Below are positions 37,772-45,619 of a stretch of 64,000 bases of DNA, piece after piece. The notes below the pieces were generated by a model. It saw only the letters and a program-made list of their open reading frames with translations. It searched no databases and was not told the origin of the DNA. The DNA comes from JAIVJZ01 sp036386515 (GTDB lineage Bacteria; Acidobacteriota; Blastocatellia; Pyrinomonadales; Pyrinomonadaceae). The position numbers and the translations under genes are program-made. Positions within the stretch are counted from its first letter, which is position 1, and every line of letters starts with the position of its first letter. The DNA is taken from positions 11,670 to 75,669 of the forward strand of contig DASVVO010000003.1 in assembly GCA_036386515.1 (NCBI GenBank). Reading direction: 5' to 3'.

Positions 37772-38070
37772 CGTCGGAGGGCAGTAAGTTTTATAACAAA
37801 GTTCCCGCTGAATGCCCTCTGAAAGATTTTTGAAAGCAACAGACTTTCGGCTATATGCCCCGGAGCGGAAGAGGCCGGTATTACGAAACGTTCCTTTTTT
37901 CCGAGCCAAGCAATTTTAACTCGCCCGTCCCAAACGCAGCCGACCAACATGCCGGATCGCCCGTAAGTGACGATCTCCAGCGCCCAAGTCAACGCCACCC
38001 TGAATCTCCGAGCCTGCCCAAAAATTTCAGCCTCGTTAGTCCCCAAGCTAACGAGGCTGATTCTCTTTGT
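37772..38070 (+). ncRNA. candidate small RNA between promoter and terminator
   Basis: A segment of about 300 nt lies between the promoter at 37736-37765 and a perfect terminator stem at 38027-38060. It contains local hairpins (GAGGGCA 37777-37783 with TGCCCTC 37813-37819; GAAAG/CTTTC further on). The open frame covering 37855-38136 crosses the terminator and has no ribosome site, so it is not taken as a gene. No known RNA family was recognised. Confidence 0.3.
38027..38068. terminator. bidirectional intrinsic terminator
   Basis: A perfect 13-bp stem (38027-38039 with 38048-38060). On the plus strand TTCTCTTT follows; on the minus strand the AAAAATTT before the stem gives a T-run, so it also ends the galU-fabG transcript. 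Confidence 0.85.
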
Positions 38071-38108
38071 AGCCGTCAATTTCCGCCGCCCGCGCGCCGG
38101 CGGCCGTT

Positions 38109-38879
38109 TCACATCGCCAGCCCGCCGTCCACCTGAATCACCTGCCCCGTGATGTAACGCGCCGCAGGCGAGACCAGGAAACACGCGATCTCGGCGACTT
38201 CCGCCGGTTCGGCGAAGCGTCCGAGCGGAATCTGTTCGAGCAGCTTCGTCTTGTAAGCGTCGTCGAGCACGCCCGACATCTCCGTGGCGACGAGTCCGAG
38301 CGCGAGCGCATTGACCGTCACCTTGCGGCTCGCCACCTCTTTCGCCAGAGCCTTCGTCAAACCGATCAGCCCTGCCTTCGACGCCGAGTAGTTCGACTGA
38401 CCGGCCATCCCGACCACCCCGCTGATCGAGGAGATATTCAAGACCGACCCGCCGCCCTCCTGCCGGAGCATCACGCGCAAGGCCGCGCGGGCGAAGTTCC
38501 AAGGCCCTTTCAGGTTCGTGTCCAACACGGCGTCCCAATCGTCTTCCTTCATGCGCAGGATCAGATTATCGCGCGTGACGCCCGCGTTATTGACGAGAAA
38601 ATCTATGCGCCCGAACGTCTCTTTGGTCTGCTTGACCATTTCCGCCACTGCTTCCGTCTGCGCCACATCGCACTGCGTCGCCAACACTTTCACGCCGAGC
38701 GACTCGATCTCGGCGCGCAATTCCTCGGCCGCCTCCGCACTCTTCGCATAGTTGAAGGCGACGTGCGCCCCGCGCCGTGCCAACTCAAGCGCGATGGCGC
38801 GTCCGATGCCGCGCGTCGCTCCGGTCACGATCGCCGCTCGCCCGTCGAAAGGCTTAGTCTCGTCGCTCAAAATTTTCAT
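38109..38879 (-). CDS. fabG: 3-oxoacyl-[acyl-carrier-protein] reductase
   Basis: 256 residues, a classical short-chain dehydrogenase. NADPH site TGATRGIGRAIA, NNAG, catalytic Ser in NISSISGVVG, and YSASKAG with Tyr and Lys. The PGxxxT-equivalent region reads ALGLVATEMS; the end is GQVIQVDGGLAM. It reduces 3-oxoacyl-ACP in fatty-acid elongation. It follows galU by 43 nt in the same direction; no acpP or fabD/H cluster is present here, so it may be one of several fabG paralogues. Confidence 0.9.
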   Translation of the reverse strand: MKILSDETKPFDGRAAIVTGATRGIGRAIALELARRGAHVAFNYAKSAEAAEELRAEIESLGVKVLATQCDVAQTEAVAEMVKQTKETFGRIDFLVNNAGVTRDNLILRMKEDDWDAVLDTNLKGPWNFARAALRVMLRQEGGGSVLNISSISGVVGMAGQSNYSASKAGLIGLTKALAKEVASRKVTVNALALGLVATEMSGVLDDAYKTKLLEQIPLGRFAEPAEVAEIACFLVSPAARYITGQVIQVDGGLAM

Positions 38880-38922
38880 CCTCCGTCATCGAGCAGGCGC
38901 GTCCGCTGCCGGGCGCGTCCGC

Positions 38923-39798
38923 TTATTTGTTCAAATCCAACGAACGCAGATACTCCTTGAACTCCGGCGCGAGGTCTGGACGCTTCAAAGCGAACTCCAC
39001 TGTGGCGATGAGGAAGCCGAGTTTGTCGCCGGCGTCGTGGCGCGCGCCCTCGAAGCGCACGGCGTAGAACGGTCGCCGTTTGAGCAGGGAGCGCATGGCG
39101 TCGGTGATCTGTATCTCGCCGCCCGTGCCGCGTTCGGTGCGCTCGATCTCGTCGAAGATGTCGGGGGTGAGAATGTATCGGCCGATGATCGCCAAATCGG
39201 AGGGGGCTTCGGCAAAGGGCGGCTTCTCCACCATGTCTTTGATCTTGTAGACCCCTTCGGCCACCTCTTCCGCGTCGATCGCGCCGAAACGCGAGATGGC
39301 TTCGCCCTCAACCTGCATCGTGCCGACGACGGGCGCGTCATACTCTTCGTAAACCCGCAGCATCTGTTTGAGCGCGGGCGTTTCGCAATCCATGATGTCG
39401 TCGGGGAGCATGACGGCGAAGGGTTCACCGGCGACGAAATCGCGCGCCTGGAGGATGGCGTGGCCGAGTCCGAGCGCCTCCTGCTGGCGGATGTAACTGA
39501 TGCGCGCGAGTTCCGAGACGGAGCGCGCCACGGCGAGCAGCTTGTCTTTCCCGCGCTCGCGCAGGAGGCTTTCGAGTTCGAAGGAGATGTCGAAGTGATC
39601 CTCGATGGCGTTCTTGCCGCGCCCCGTGATGATGAGAATCGACTCGACGCCCGACGCGACCGCTTCTTCGACGCCGTACTGGATGAGCGGCTTATCGACG
39701 AGCGGCAGCATCTCCTTCGGCGACGCCTTCGTCGCGGGCAGAAAGCGCGTGCCCAAGCCCGCCGCGGGAAACACCGCCTTACGAATCTTCTGTGCCAT
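38923..39798 (-). CDS. galU: UTP-glucose-1-phosphate uridylyltransferase
   Basis: 291 residues. The nucleotidyltransferase signature is AVFPAAGLGTRFLPATKASP, then KEMLPLVDKPLIQYGVEEAV. Later come ITGRGKNAIEDHFD, ALGLGHAI, FAVMLPDDIMD and VEKPPFAEAPSDLAIIGRYI. It makes UDP-glucose for cell-surface sugars. It is divergent from serS with about 200 nt between. Confidence 0.95.
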   Translation of the reverse strand: MAQKIRKAVFPAAGLGTRFLPATKASPKEMLPLVDKPLIQYGVEEAVASGVESILIITGRGKNAIEDHFDISFELESLLRERGKDKLLAVARSVSELARISYIRQQEALGLGHAILQARDFVAGEPFAVMLPDDIMDCETPALKQMLRVYEEYDAPVVGTMQVEGEAISRFGAIDAEEVAEGVYKIKDMVEKPPFAEAPSDLAIIGRYILTPDIFDEIERTERGTGGEIQITDAMRSLLKRRPFYAVRFEGARHDAGDKLGFLIATVEFALKRPDLAPEFKEYLRSLDLNK

Positions 39799-39996
39799 AT
39801 TCGACTTACACTCCCCTGATCTGAATTGTCTGAAATTTCAAATTCGCCAGTCGTCTGCGCGGGCGCGAGCAGCGGCGGCGCGAGCGGGGCGGCCGCTTGA
39901 CACGCTCGCGCGCGGTCGGCTAGCGTGACCCCTTTCATCAACCGGCACTGGCGTCAAAAGAGACAACTTCATACCACACGTTAAAGGACAGCACAA

Positions 39997-41292
39997 ATGC
40001 TTGATCTCAACTTTGTCCGCGATAATCTGGAGCGCGTGCGCGCCGCGCTCGAAGCGCGCCATGCGCCCACAGCCGCCCTCGACGACTTCGCTTCGCTGGA
40101 CGCGGAGCGGCGGCGCGTGATCGCTCAGTCCGATGAACTCAACGCCGCGCGCAACACGGCGAGTCGCCGGATCGGCGCGATGATGAAAGAAGGGCGGCGC
40201 GACGAGGCGGAGGCCGAACGCCGGGAAGTCGGGCAACTCAAGGAGCGCATCGCGGAACTCGACCTCCGGCGCGACGAAGCCGAAGCGAACATGCGGACGC
40301 TGCTCTCGACGCTCCCCAACCTGCCGCACGAAAGCGTGCCCGTCGGCGCGGACGAATCGGCCAACACGGAGGCGCGTCGCTGGGGCGCGCCGCCCGCGTT
40401 CGACTTCGAGCCGAAGGATCACGTTGACCTCGGCGCGACGCTCGGGATACTCGATCTCGAACGCGCGACCAAGATCGCGGGCGCGCGTTTCTCCATCCTG
40501 CGCGGCGCGGGCGCGCAACTGGAGCGCGCCATCATCAACTTCATGCTCGACCTGCACACGCGCGAGCACGGCTACGAGGAGACGCTTCCGCCCTTCATCG
40601 TCAACCGCGACGCACTGTTCGGCACGGGTCAACTCCCGAAATTCGAGCAGGACTTGTTCAAGTTGACGGACGAGCGCGAGCTTTATCTCAGCCCGACCGC
40701 CGAAGTGCCCGTCACGAACATCTACCGCGAGGAGACGCTCGACGCCGACCGTCTGCCTTTGAAGATGGTGGCCTACACGCCCTGTTTTCGTTCCGAGGCG
40801 GGCAGCTACGGACGCGACACGCGCGGGCTGATTCGCCAGCACCAGTTCGAGAAAGTCGAACTCGTCAAACTCGCGTTGCCCGAACAGTCTTACGACGAGT
40901 TGGAATCGCTGACGCGCGACGCCGAGCGCGTCCTGCAGAAGTTGAATCTGCATTATCGCGTCGTCACGCTCTCGACCGGCGACACGGGTTTCTCCGCCGC
41001 CAAGACTTACGACATAGAGGTCTGGCTGCCCTCGCAAAACACCTTCCGCGAAATCTCCTCGTGCTCCAACTGCGAATCGTTTCAGGCGCGCCGCGCGCAG
41101 ATACGCTTCAAACGGGCGGGCGGCGGCAAGCCCGAATATGTTCACACGCTGAACGGCTCCGGCCTCGCCGTCGGGCGCACGTGGCTCGCCATTCTGGAAA
41201 ACTATCAAGAGGCGGACGGCTCGATCCGCATACCCGATGTGCTGCGGCCTTACATGAACGGGATGGAGCGCATCACGAGCGGCGGCGCATGA
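39997..41292 (+). CDS. serS: seryl-tRNA synthetase
   Basis: 431 residues, normal length. An N-terminal coiled-coil arm (about 1-110, MLDLNFVRDNLERVRAALEA) binds the long variable arm of tRNA-Ser. Class II motif 2 reads CFRSEAGSYGRDTRGLIRQH, and motif 3 is NGSGLAVGRTWLAILENYQ. The TAEVPVTN motif is present. AAAGGA precedes the ATG. A tRNA-Ser gene lies in the same window (57997), but the two are not linked. Confidence 0.97.
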   Translation: MLDLNFVRDNLERVRAALEARHAPTAALDDFASLDAERRRVIAQSDELNAARNTASRRIGAMMKEGRRDEAEAERREVGQLKERIAELDLRRDEAEANMRTLLSTLPNLPHESVPVGADESANTEARRWGAPPAFDFEPKDHVDLGATLGILDLERATKIAGARFSILRGAGAQLERAIINFMLDLHTREHGYEETLPPFIVNRDALFGTGQLPKFEQDLFKLTDERELYLSPTAEVPVTNIYREETLDADRLPLKMVAYTPCFRSEAGSYGRDTRGLIRQHQFEKVELVKLALPEQSYDELESLTRDAERVLQKLNLHYRVVTLSTGDTGFSAAKTYDIEVWLPSQNTFREISSCSNCESFQARRAQIRFKRAGGGKPEYVHTLNGSGLAVGRTWLAILENYQEADGSIRIPDVLRPYMNGMERITSGGA

Positions 41293-41531
41293 GCGTTAGT
41301 AAACGCTCAGAGCGTTGATAACCCATCATCGAGCAGGGGGGCGACTCACCCGCCCGCGCTTCGCCGACGAACAACCGACCGCGAGTTCATTCCCGCCGCA
41401 ATAAATTCCTGTAACTTTTCCGGCTCTCAACTGTTTTATGGCTGAGATCGTTTCTCGACCCGAAAGGCGCGGGCGTCCACCCGTGTCGCCTAACTACTTC
41501 TCAAACGTCGGAGCCGGTTGAAAGGAATCAG

Positions 41532-43277
41532 ATGAAGAGGACACACACACTCCTCCGTTTATTCGCGCTGTCGGGCTGTCTGGCCGCGGCGGTTGTCGTC
41601 GCCACCGGGCAGGAAGCGCGCGGAGAGACGCGCGCCGGAGCGACCGTCGCCGACACCGCCGCCGCCGCTGCCGGGGGCGCGAGCGCGGTCACCGCAAGCG
41701 AGGCGGAGAAATGGCGCGAAGACCTGCGTCACATGGCCGTGGAGATGCCGAGGTATCATAAAAATCTCTTCCACACCATGACGCGCGAGGGGTTCGAGAG
41801 CGCGGTCGCGCGTTTGCACGAGCGCATCCCCCGGCTCGCCCGTCACCAGATCATCGTCGAGATGGCGCGCATCGCCGCCCTGGTCGGCGACGGTCACACC
41901 AACGTCGCCCCCGCGCGCGACCCGAAGATCAACTTCCGCGCCTTACCCGTTAAACTTTACCTCTTCAAAGACGGCTTGTTCGTCCGCGCGGCCAACCGCG
42001 AACACGCCGCCCTCGTGGGCGCGCGCGTCGTCCGCATCGGCGGCGCGTCGGCGGACGAGGCCGTCGCCCGCGTGCGCGAAATCATCGGGCGCGATAATGA
42101 AATGGATGTCAGGTTCTTCGCTCCCCTGCTCCTCACCATGCCGGAGGTGCTGCACGCCCTCTCGCTCTCACCCCAACCGGACAGCGCGCAATTCGTCCTG
42201 GAGACGGGAGGACGACCGCAGCAGCAGACGATCACGCTCAAGCCCACGGGCGCGGCCGACCTGTTGCCGCCCGACACAGACCTGAGTTGGCTGCCCAAGG
42301 AGGGATGGGTTGACCTGCGCGACGGCGCGGCGGCTCCCCTTCCGCTGTGGCTGAAAGACCCGCGTAACAAGTTCTGGTTCGAATATCTGCCGGGGACGCG
42401 CGCGCTTTACGTTCAACTCAACGAGGTGGGGAATAAAGAGACGGAGACGCTGGCCGATTTCTCGAAGCGGCTGTTCGCGTTCGTCGAAGCCAATCAGGTG
42501 GAGAAGCTGATTCTCGACCTGCGGCTGAATCGCGGCGGCAACGGCATGCTCCTGCGCCCGCTCGTCACCGGGATCATCAAATCCAAAGTGGATCGGCCGG
42601 GCAAACTCTTCGCGCTCATCGGGCGCAGCACTTGGTCGGCCTCGCAGTTCCTGCTGAATGATTTGGAGCAGTATACGAACGTCGTGTTCGTTGGCGAGCC
42701 TTCCGGGTCGAAGGGAAACGCCTACGGCGACTCGCGCAGGATTACGCTGCCGCACAGCGGCATCGCCGTGCGCGTCTCCGTCTACTTCTGGCAGGACTGG
42801 TCGCCGTGGGACACTCGCCAGTGGACGCCGCCCGACCTCACGGCCGAACTCTCATCCGAAGATTACCGCGCCAACCGCGACCCCGCGCTCCAGGCCGCCC
42901 TCGGCCACAACGCCCCGCACCGGAAGCTCACGGACATCCTGAACGAGGCGTTGACCGAAGGCGGCGTCGAGTTGGCCGCGAGGAGATTCCGCGAATTCAA
43001 GGCCGAGCCGGTCAACAAGTACGCGGCCACGGAGGAGCCGCTCCTGATCGCCGGGCAGCGGCTGTTGGATGAGAAGAAGCCGGAACACGCGCTCGCCCTC
43101 TTCAAGCTGAACGCCGTGGAACACCCGCACTCCTTCCGCTCCTATCATGCGCTCGGCGAGGCTTACCTCAGGAGCGGCGACAAGGATCGGGCGGTTGAGA
43201 ATTTCGTGAAATCTTTGGAGTTGAATCCGAGAAACTACGACGTGACCGAGCGGCTGAAGCAGGCCAGACGGAAGTGA
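41532..43277 (+). CDS. S41-family (tail-specific protease-like) peptidase with C-terminal TPR
   Basis: 581 residues. Signal peptide LFALSGCLAAAVVVATGQEA. A helical N-terminal region (60-125), a PDZ-like stretch (RALPVKLYLFKDGLFVRAAN, VVRIGGASADEAVARVREII) and the S41 catalytic domain (about 285-440) follow. The domain has LILDLRLNRGGNG and the nucleophile region GRSTWSASQFLLNDLEQYTN. A single TPR closes the protein (YHALGEAYLRSGDKDRAVEN). It is exported and may act as a peptidase in the periplasm; the Lys of the usual Ser-Lys dyad was not assigned. AAAGGAATCAG precedes the ATG. Confidence 0.83.
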   Translation: MKRTHTLLRLFALSGCLAAAVVVATGQEARGETRAGATVADTAAAAAGGASAVTASEAEKWREDLRHMAVEMPRYHKNLFHTMTREGFESAVARLHERIPRLARHQIIVEMARIAALVGDGHTNVAPARDPKINFRALPVKLYLFKDGLFVRAANREHAALVGARVVRIGGASADEAVARVREIIGRDNEMDVRFFAPLLLTMPEVLHALSLSPQPDSAQFVLETGGRPQQQTITLKPTGAADLLPPDTDLSWLPKEGWVDLRDGAAAPLPLWLKDPRNKFWFEYLPGTRALYVQLNEVGNKETETLADFSKRLFAFVEANQVEKLILDLRLNRGGNGMLLRPLVTGIIKSKVDRPGKLFALIGRSTWSASQFLLNDLEQYTNVVFVGEPSGSKGNAYGDSRRITLPHSGIAVRVSVYFWQDWSPWDTRQWTPPDLTAELSSEDYRANRDPALQAALGHNAPHRKLTDILNEALTEGGVELAARRFREFKAEPVNKYAATEEPLLIAGQRLLDEKKPEHALALFKLNAVEHPHSFRSYHALGEAYLRSGDKDRAVENFVKSLELNPRNYDVTERLKQARRK

Positions 43278-43341
43278 GGTTGACTTTTATTTCGGCGGCG
43301 CGCCCGTAGGCGACTGCGACGGGCGCGCCGCCGTCGCGCGC

Positions 43342-45147
43342 TCACCTGATCTGTAAATCGAAGGGCAGCATCGCCATCGTCTCGCCGCGCTTCATGTTTT
43401 CGAGCACGGAGAGGTAGCGCAGGGCGCGGCGCATGTCTTCGGGCAAGGCCGACTCGATGGCGGCGCGTTGCTCTCTGGCCTTGATGCTCGCGGCGTCTTC
43501 GCCGCCCCCGCCCATCCACTGTTGCAGGAACGTGCGCGGCGCGGGAAACACGACGCGGCGCACTCCCTTGTCGGCCGGGATGTTGGCGAGTCCTTTGGCG
43601 ATCTCGACGGCCTTGTCCAGCCCGCCGAACTCGTCAACCAGCCCGCGCTCTCTGGCCTGCGTGCCCGTCCACACGCGCCCCTGCGCGATGGAGTCGATAT
43701 ATTCCACGTCGCGCCCGCGCCCGCGCGCCACCTTCGGCAGAAAGTCGTCGTAGTAAAAACTCTTCATCATCCCTTCGAACTTGGCGCGCTCGTCCGGGTT
43801 GAACGGCTCGGTCTCGCGGAACATCCCGGCCTGCCTGCCGCGCAGGACGTACTCGTTGTTGACGCCGATCCAATCGTAGAAACCTTTGATGACGGGCTTG
43901 CCCGCGTAGACGCCGATGGAGCCGGTGATGGTGGAAGGCTGCGCGACGATTTTGCTGGCCGTCGCGGAGATGTAGTAGCCGCCGGAGGCCGCCACGTCGC
44001 CCATGGAGACGACCACGGGCTTCTGCGCTTTCGCCCGTTCGACCGCGTGCCAGATCACGTCGGACGCGTAAGAAGTTCCGCCGGGGCTGTCCACGCGCAG
44101 CACGATGGCCTTGACCTCCTTATCGTCGCGCGCGTCGTTCAACGCCTTGACGACCGTGTCCGAACCCGTCGATTGACCGCTGAACGCGCTGCCGTCGTTT
44201 GACGAGCCGCCGCCGATGGGGCCGGAGGCGAAGATGAGCGCGATGCGTTCGCCTTCGCCGAGACCGAGTGATTCGGGGCGCACGCGTGTGTAGTCCGCCG
44301 CGCTCACCTTGCGTAGTTTGTCGCCGTCTTTGTAGCCGAGCCGTTTTTTGAGTTCGTCCTCCACCTCGTCTCGATACTTCGCGTCGTCGATGAGTCCGGC
44401 CGCTTTCGCCTCCCACGCGCCGAGCGGGGCGTTGTCGATGAGCGCGCGCACGTCCTCCGCAGACTTCTTGCGCGTGGCGGCGATCGTGTTCACGTAGCGG
44501 GCGAAGAATTCGTCGAGGATCGAATTCGTCACCTCGCGGCTCGCCTCCGACATCTCCTTGCGCGTGTACTGTTCGGGCGCGGTCTTGTACTTCCCGATCT
44601 GGTAGAAGTCGGCACGGACGCCGAGTTTGTCGAGCGAGCCGCCGAGCGACATCACGTCGGCGGCGAGGCCGACGATGAAGAGATCGCCGATGGGCGCAAC
44701 GTAGATGCGGTCGCAGGCGGTGGCGAGGTAATACTCCTTGTTCGTGCCGTATTCCATGTAGGCGTAGACGGGTTTGCCGGTCGAGCGGAAGTCGGCGATG
44801 GCGTCGCGTATCTCGTCGGCCTTGCCCCAGCCGATCATCGTCATGTCGATCTCCAGCAGGATCGCGCCGATGCGTTTGTCGGCCTTCGCCTTCCTCAACT
44901 CCGAGAGCAGGCGCGTGAGCGATTGATCATCGCGGCCTAAGAAGCGGCTCGCGAACGGGTCTTCCGGCACGTAATCGGGAAGCGCGCCCGCCAGTTTCAA
45001 GACCAGCACGCTGTTGTCGCGCACGTCCGGCTCGCCGTCGCCGAAGGACGCGAACAACAACCCGATGCAGAGCACGACCGCCACTCCCAACACGACGAGC
45101 AGACCCGCCACCCATAAAAAGATTTTTCCGCCACGTGACATTGCCAT
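43342..45147 (-). CDS. sppA: signal peptide peptidase SppA, 67K type
   Basis: 601 residues with one N-terminal TM helix (FLWVAGLLVVLGVAVVLCIG). It is the double-domain form: the N-terminal half gives the catalytic Lys (QIGKYKTAPEQYTRKEMS) and the C-terminal half the Ser (VSMGDVAASGGYYISATASK). The RVDSPGGTSYASDVIW and TGSIGVYAGKPV motifs are intact. It is a membrane serine protease that removes cleaved signal peptides. It faces the S41 peptidase gene tail to tail, 64 nt apart. Confidence 0.94.
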   Translation of the reverse strand: MAMSRGGKIFLWVAGLLVVLGVAVVLCIGLLFASFGDGEPDVRDNSVLVLKLAGALPDYVPEDPFASRFLGRDDQSLTRLLSELRKAKADKRIGAILLEIDMTMIGWGKADEIRDAIADFRSTGKPVYAYMEYGTNKEYYLATACDRIYVAPIGDLFIVGLAADVMSLGGSLDKLGVRADFYQIGKYKTAPEQYTRKEMSEASREVTNSILDEFFARYVNTIAATRKKSAEDVRALIDNAPLGAWEAKAAGLIDDAKYRDEVEDELKKRLGYKDGDKLRKVSAADYTRVRPESLGLGEGERIALIFASGPIGGGSSNDGSAFSGQSTGSDTVVKALNDARDDKEVKAIVLRVDSPGGTSYASDVIWHAVERAKAQKPVVVSMGDVAASGGYYISATASKIVAQPSTITGSIGVYAGKPVIKGFYDWIGVNNEYVLRGRQAGMFRETEPFNPDERAKFEGMMKSFYYDDFLPKVARGRGRDVEYIDSIAQGRVWTGTQARERGLVDEFGGLDKAVEIAKGLANIPADKGVRRVVFPAPRTFLQQWMGGGGEDAASIKAREQRAAIESALPEDMRRALRYLSVLENMKRGETMAMLPFDLQIR

Positions 45148-45278
45148 AAGATTGCTTTTCGAGAACTCCTTAGAATCAGCCCTCCCCGCGCAGCTTTAAG
45201 CCGCGCCTGAAGGTCAATGTAAATACGCGAAACTCGGGGAAAAGTTTAGGCGCGCGGGCTTGCCCCGAAGGACTTGAG

Positions 45279-45301
45279 AGACGCCGCCCGGCGGCGTCTC
45301 G
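45279..45301. repeat. short perfect inverted repeat
   Basis: GAGACGCCGCC (45279-45289) and GGCGGCGTCTC (45291-45301). It lies in the leader gap 45148-45619, upstream of the promoter at 45355; purpose unknown. Confidence 0.5.
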
Positions 45302-45354
45302 GCCGTGAACGCCCGCGCTCCGCGCCGCCTTTAATCGCGCAACGCTAAAGACCT

Positions 45355-45382
45355 TGACAGTATCGAACTGCCGGTTATAGAG
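45355..45382 (+). promoter_or_regulatory. putative promoter of the TIGR03118 gene, long leader
   Basis: TTGACA (45355-45360), a 16-nt spacer and TATAGA (45377-45382). The gene starts at 45620, so the leader is about 230 nt. The rest of 45383-45619 holds no gene and no recognised riboswitch. Confidence 0.55.
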
Positions 45383-45619
45383 TCATGCGCGCTTCCCCCT
45401 AAAGCCACTTGAAAGCATTGTCGCCCGCCCGTCGAACAACCGGCGACCCGTCCGGGCGCGATTTTAAATTGCATTTCTGAAACGGCCGTCGTGCCGCGCG
45501 CCCTAATCCAACCGTCGTTCTACTGTCTATTATTTAAGTCGCCCCACTTCTTTATCCGGCGGCGACAGTGGACGCAGAGTATTTAACTAACTCACCCTCG
45601 TCAATCACGGAGAAACAAT

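Noticed and set aside
37855..38136. 93-codon frame after the TTGACA promoter
   Set aside because: It runs through a perfect terminator and overlaps the fabG end. The composition is not protein-like.
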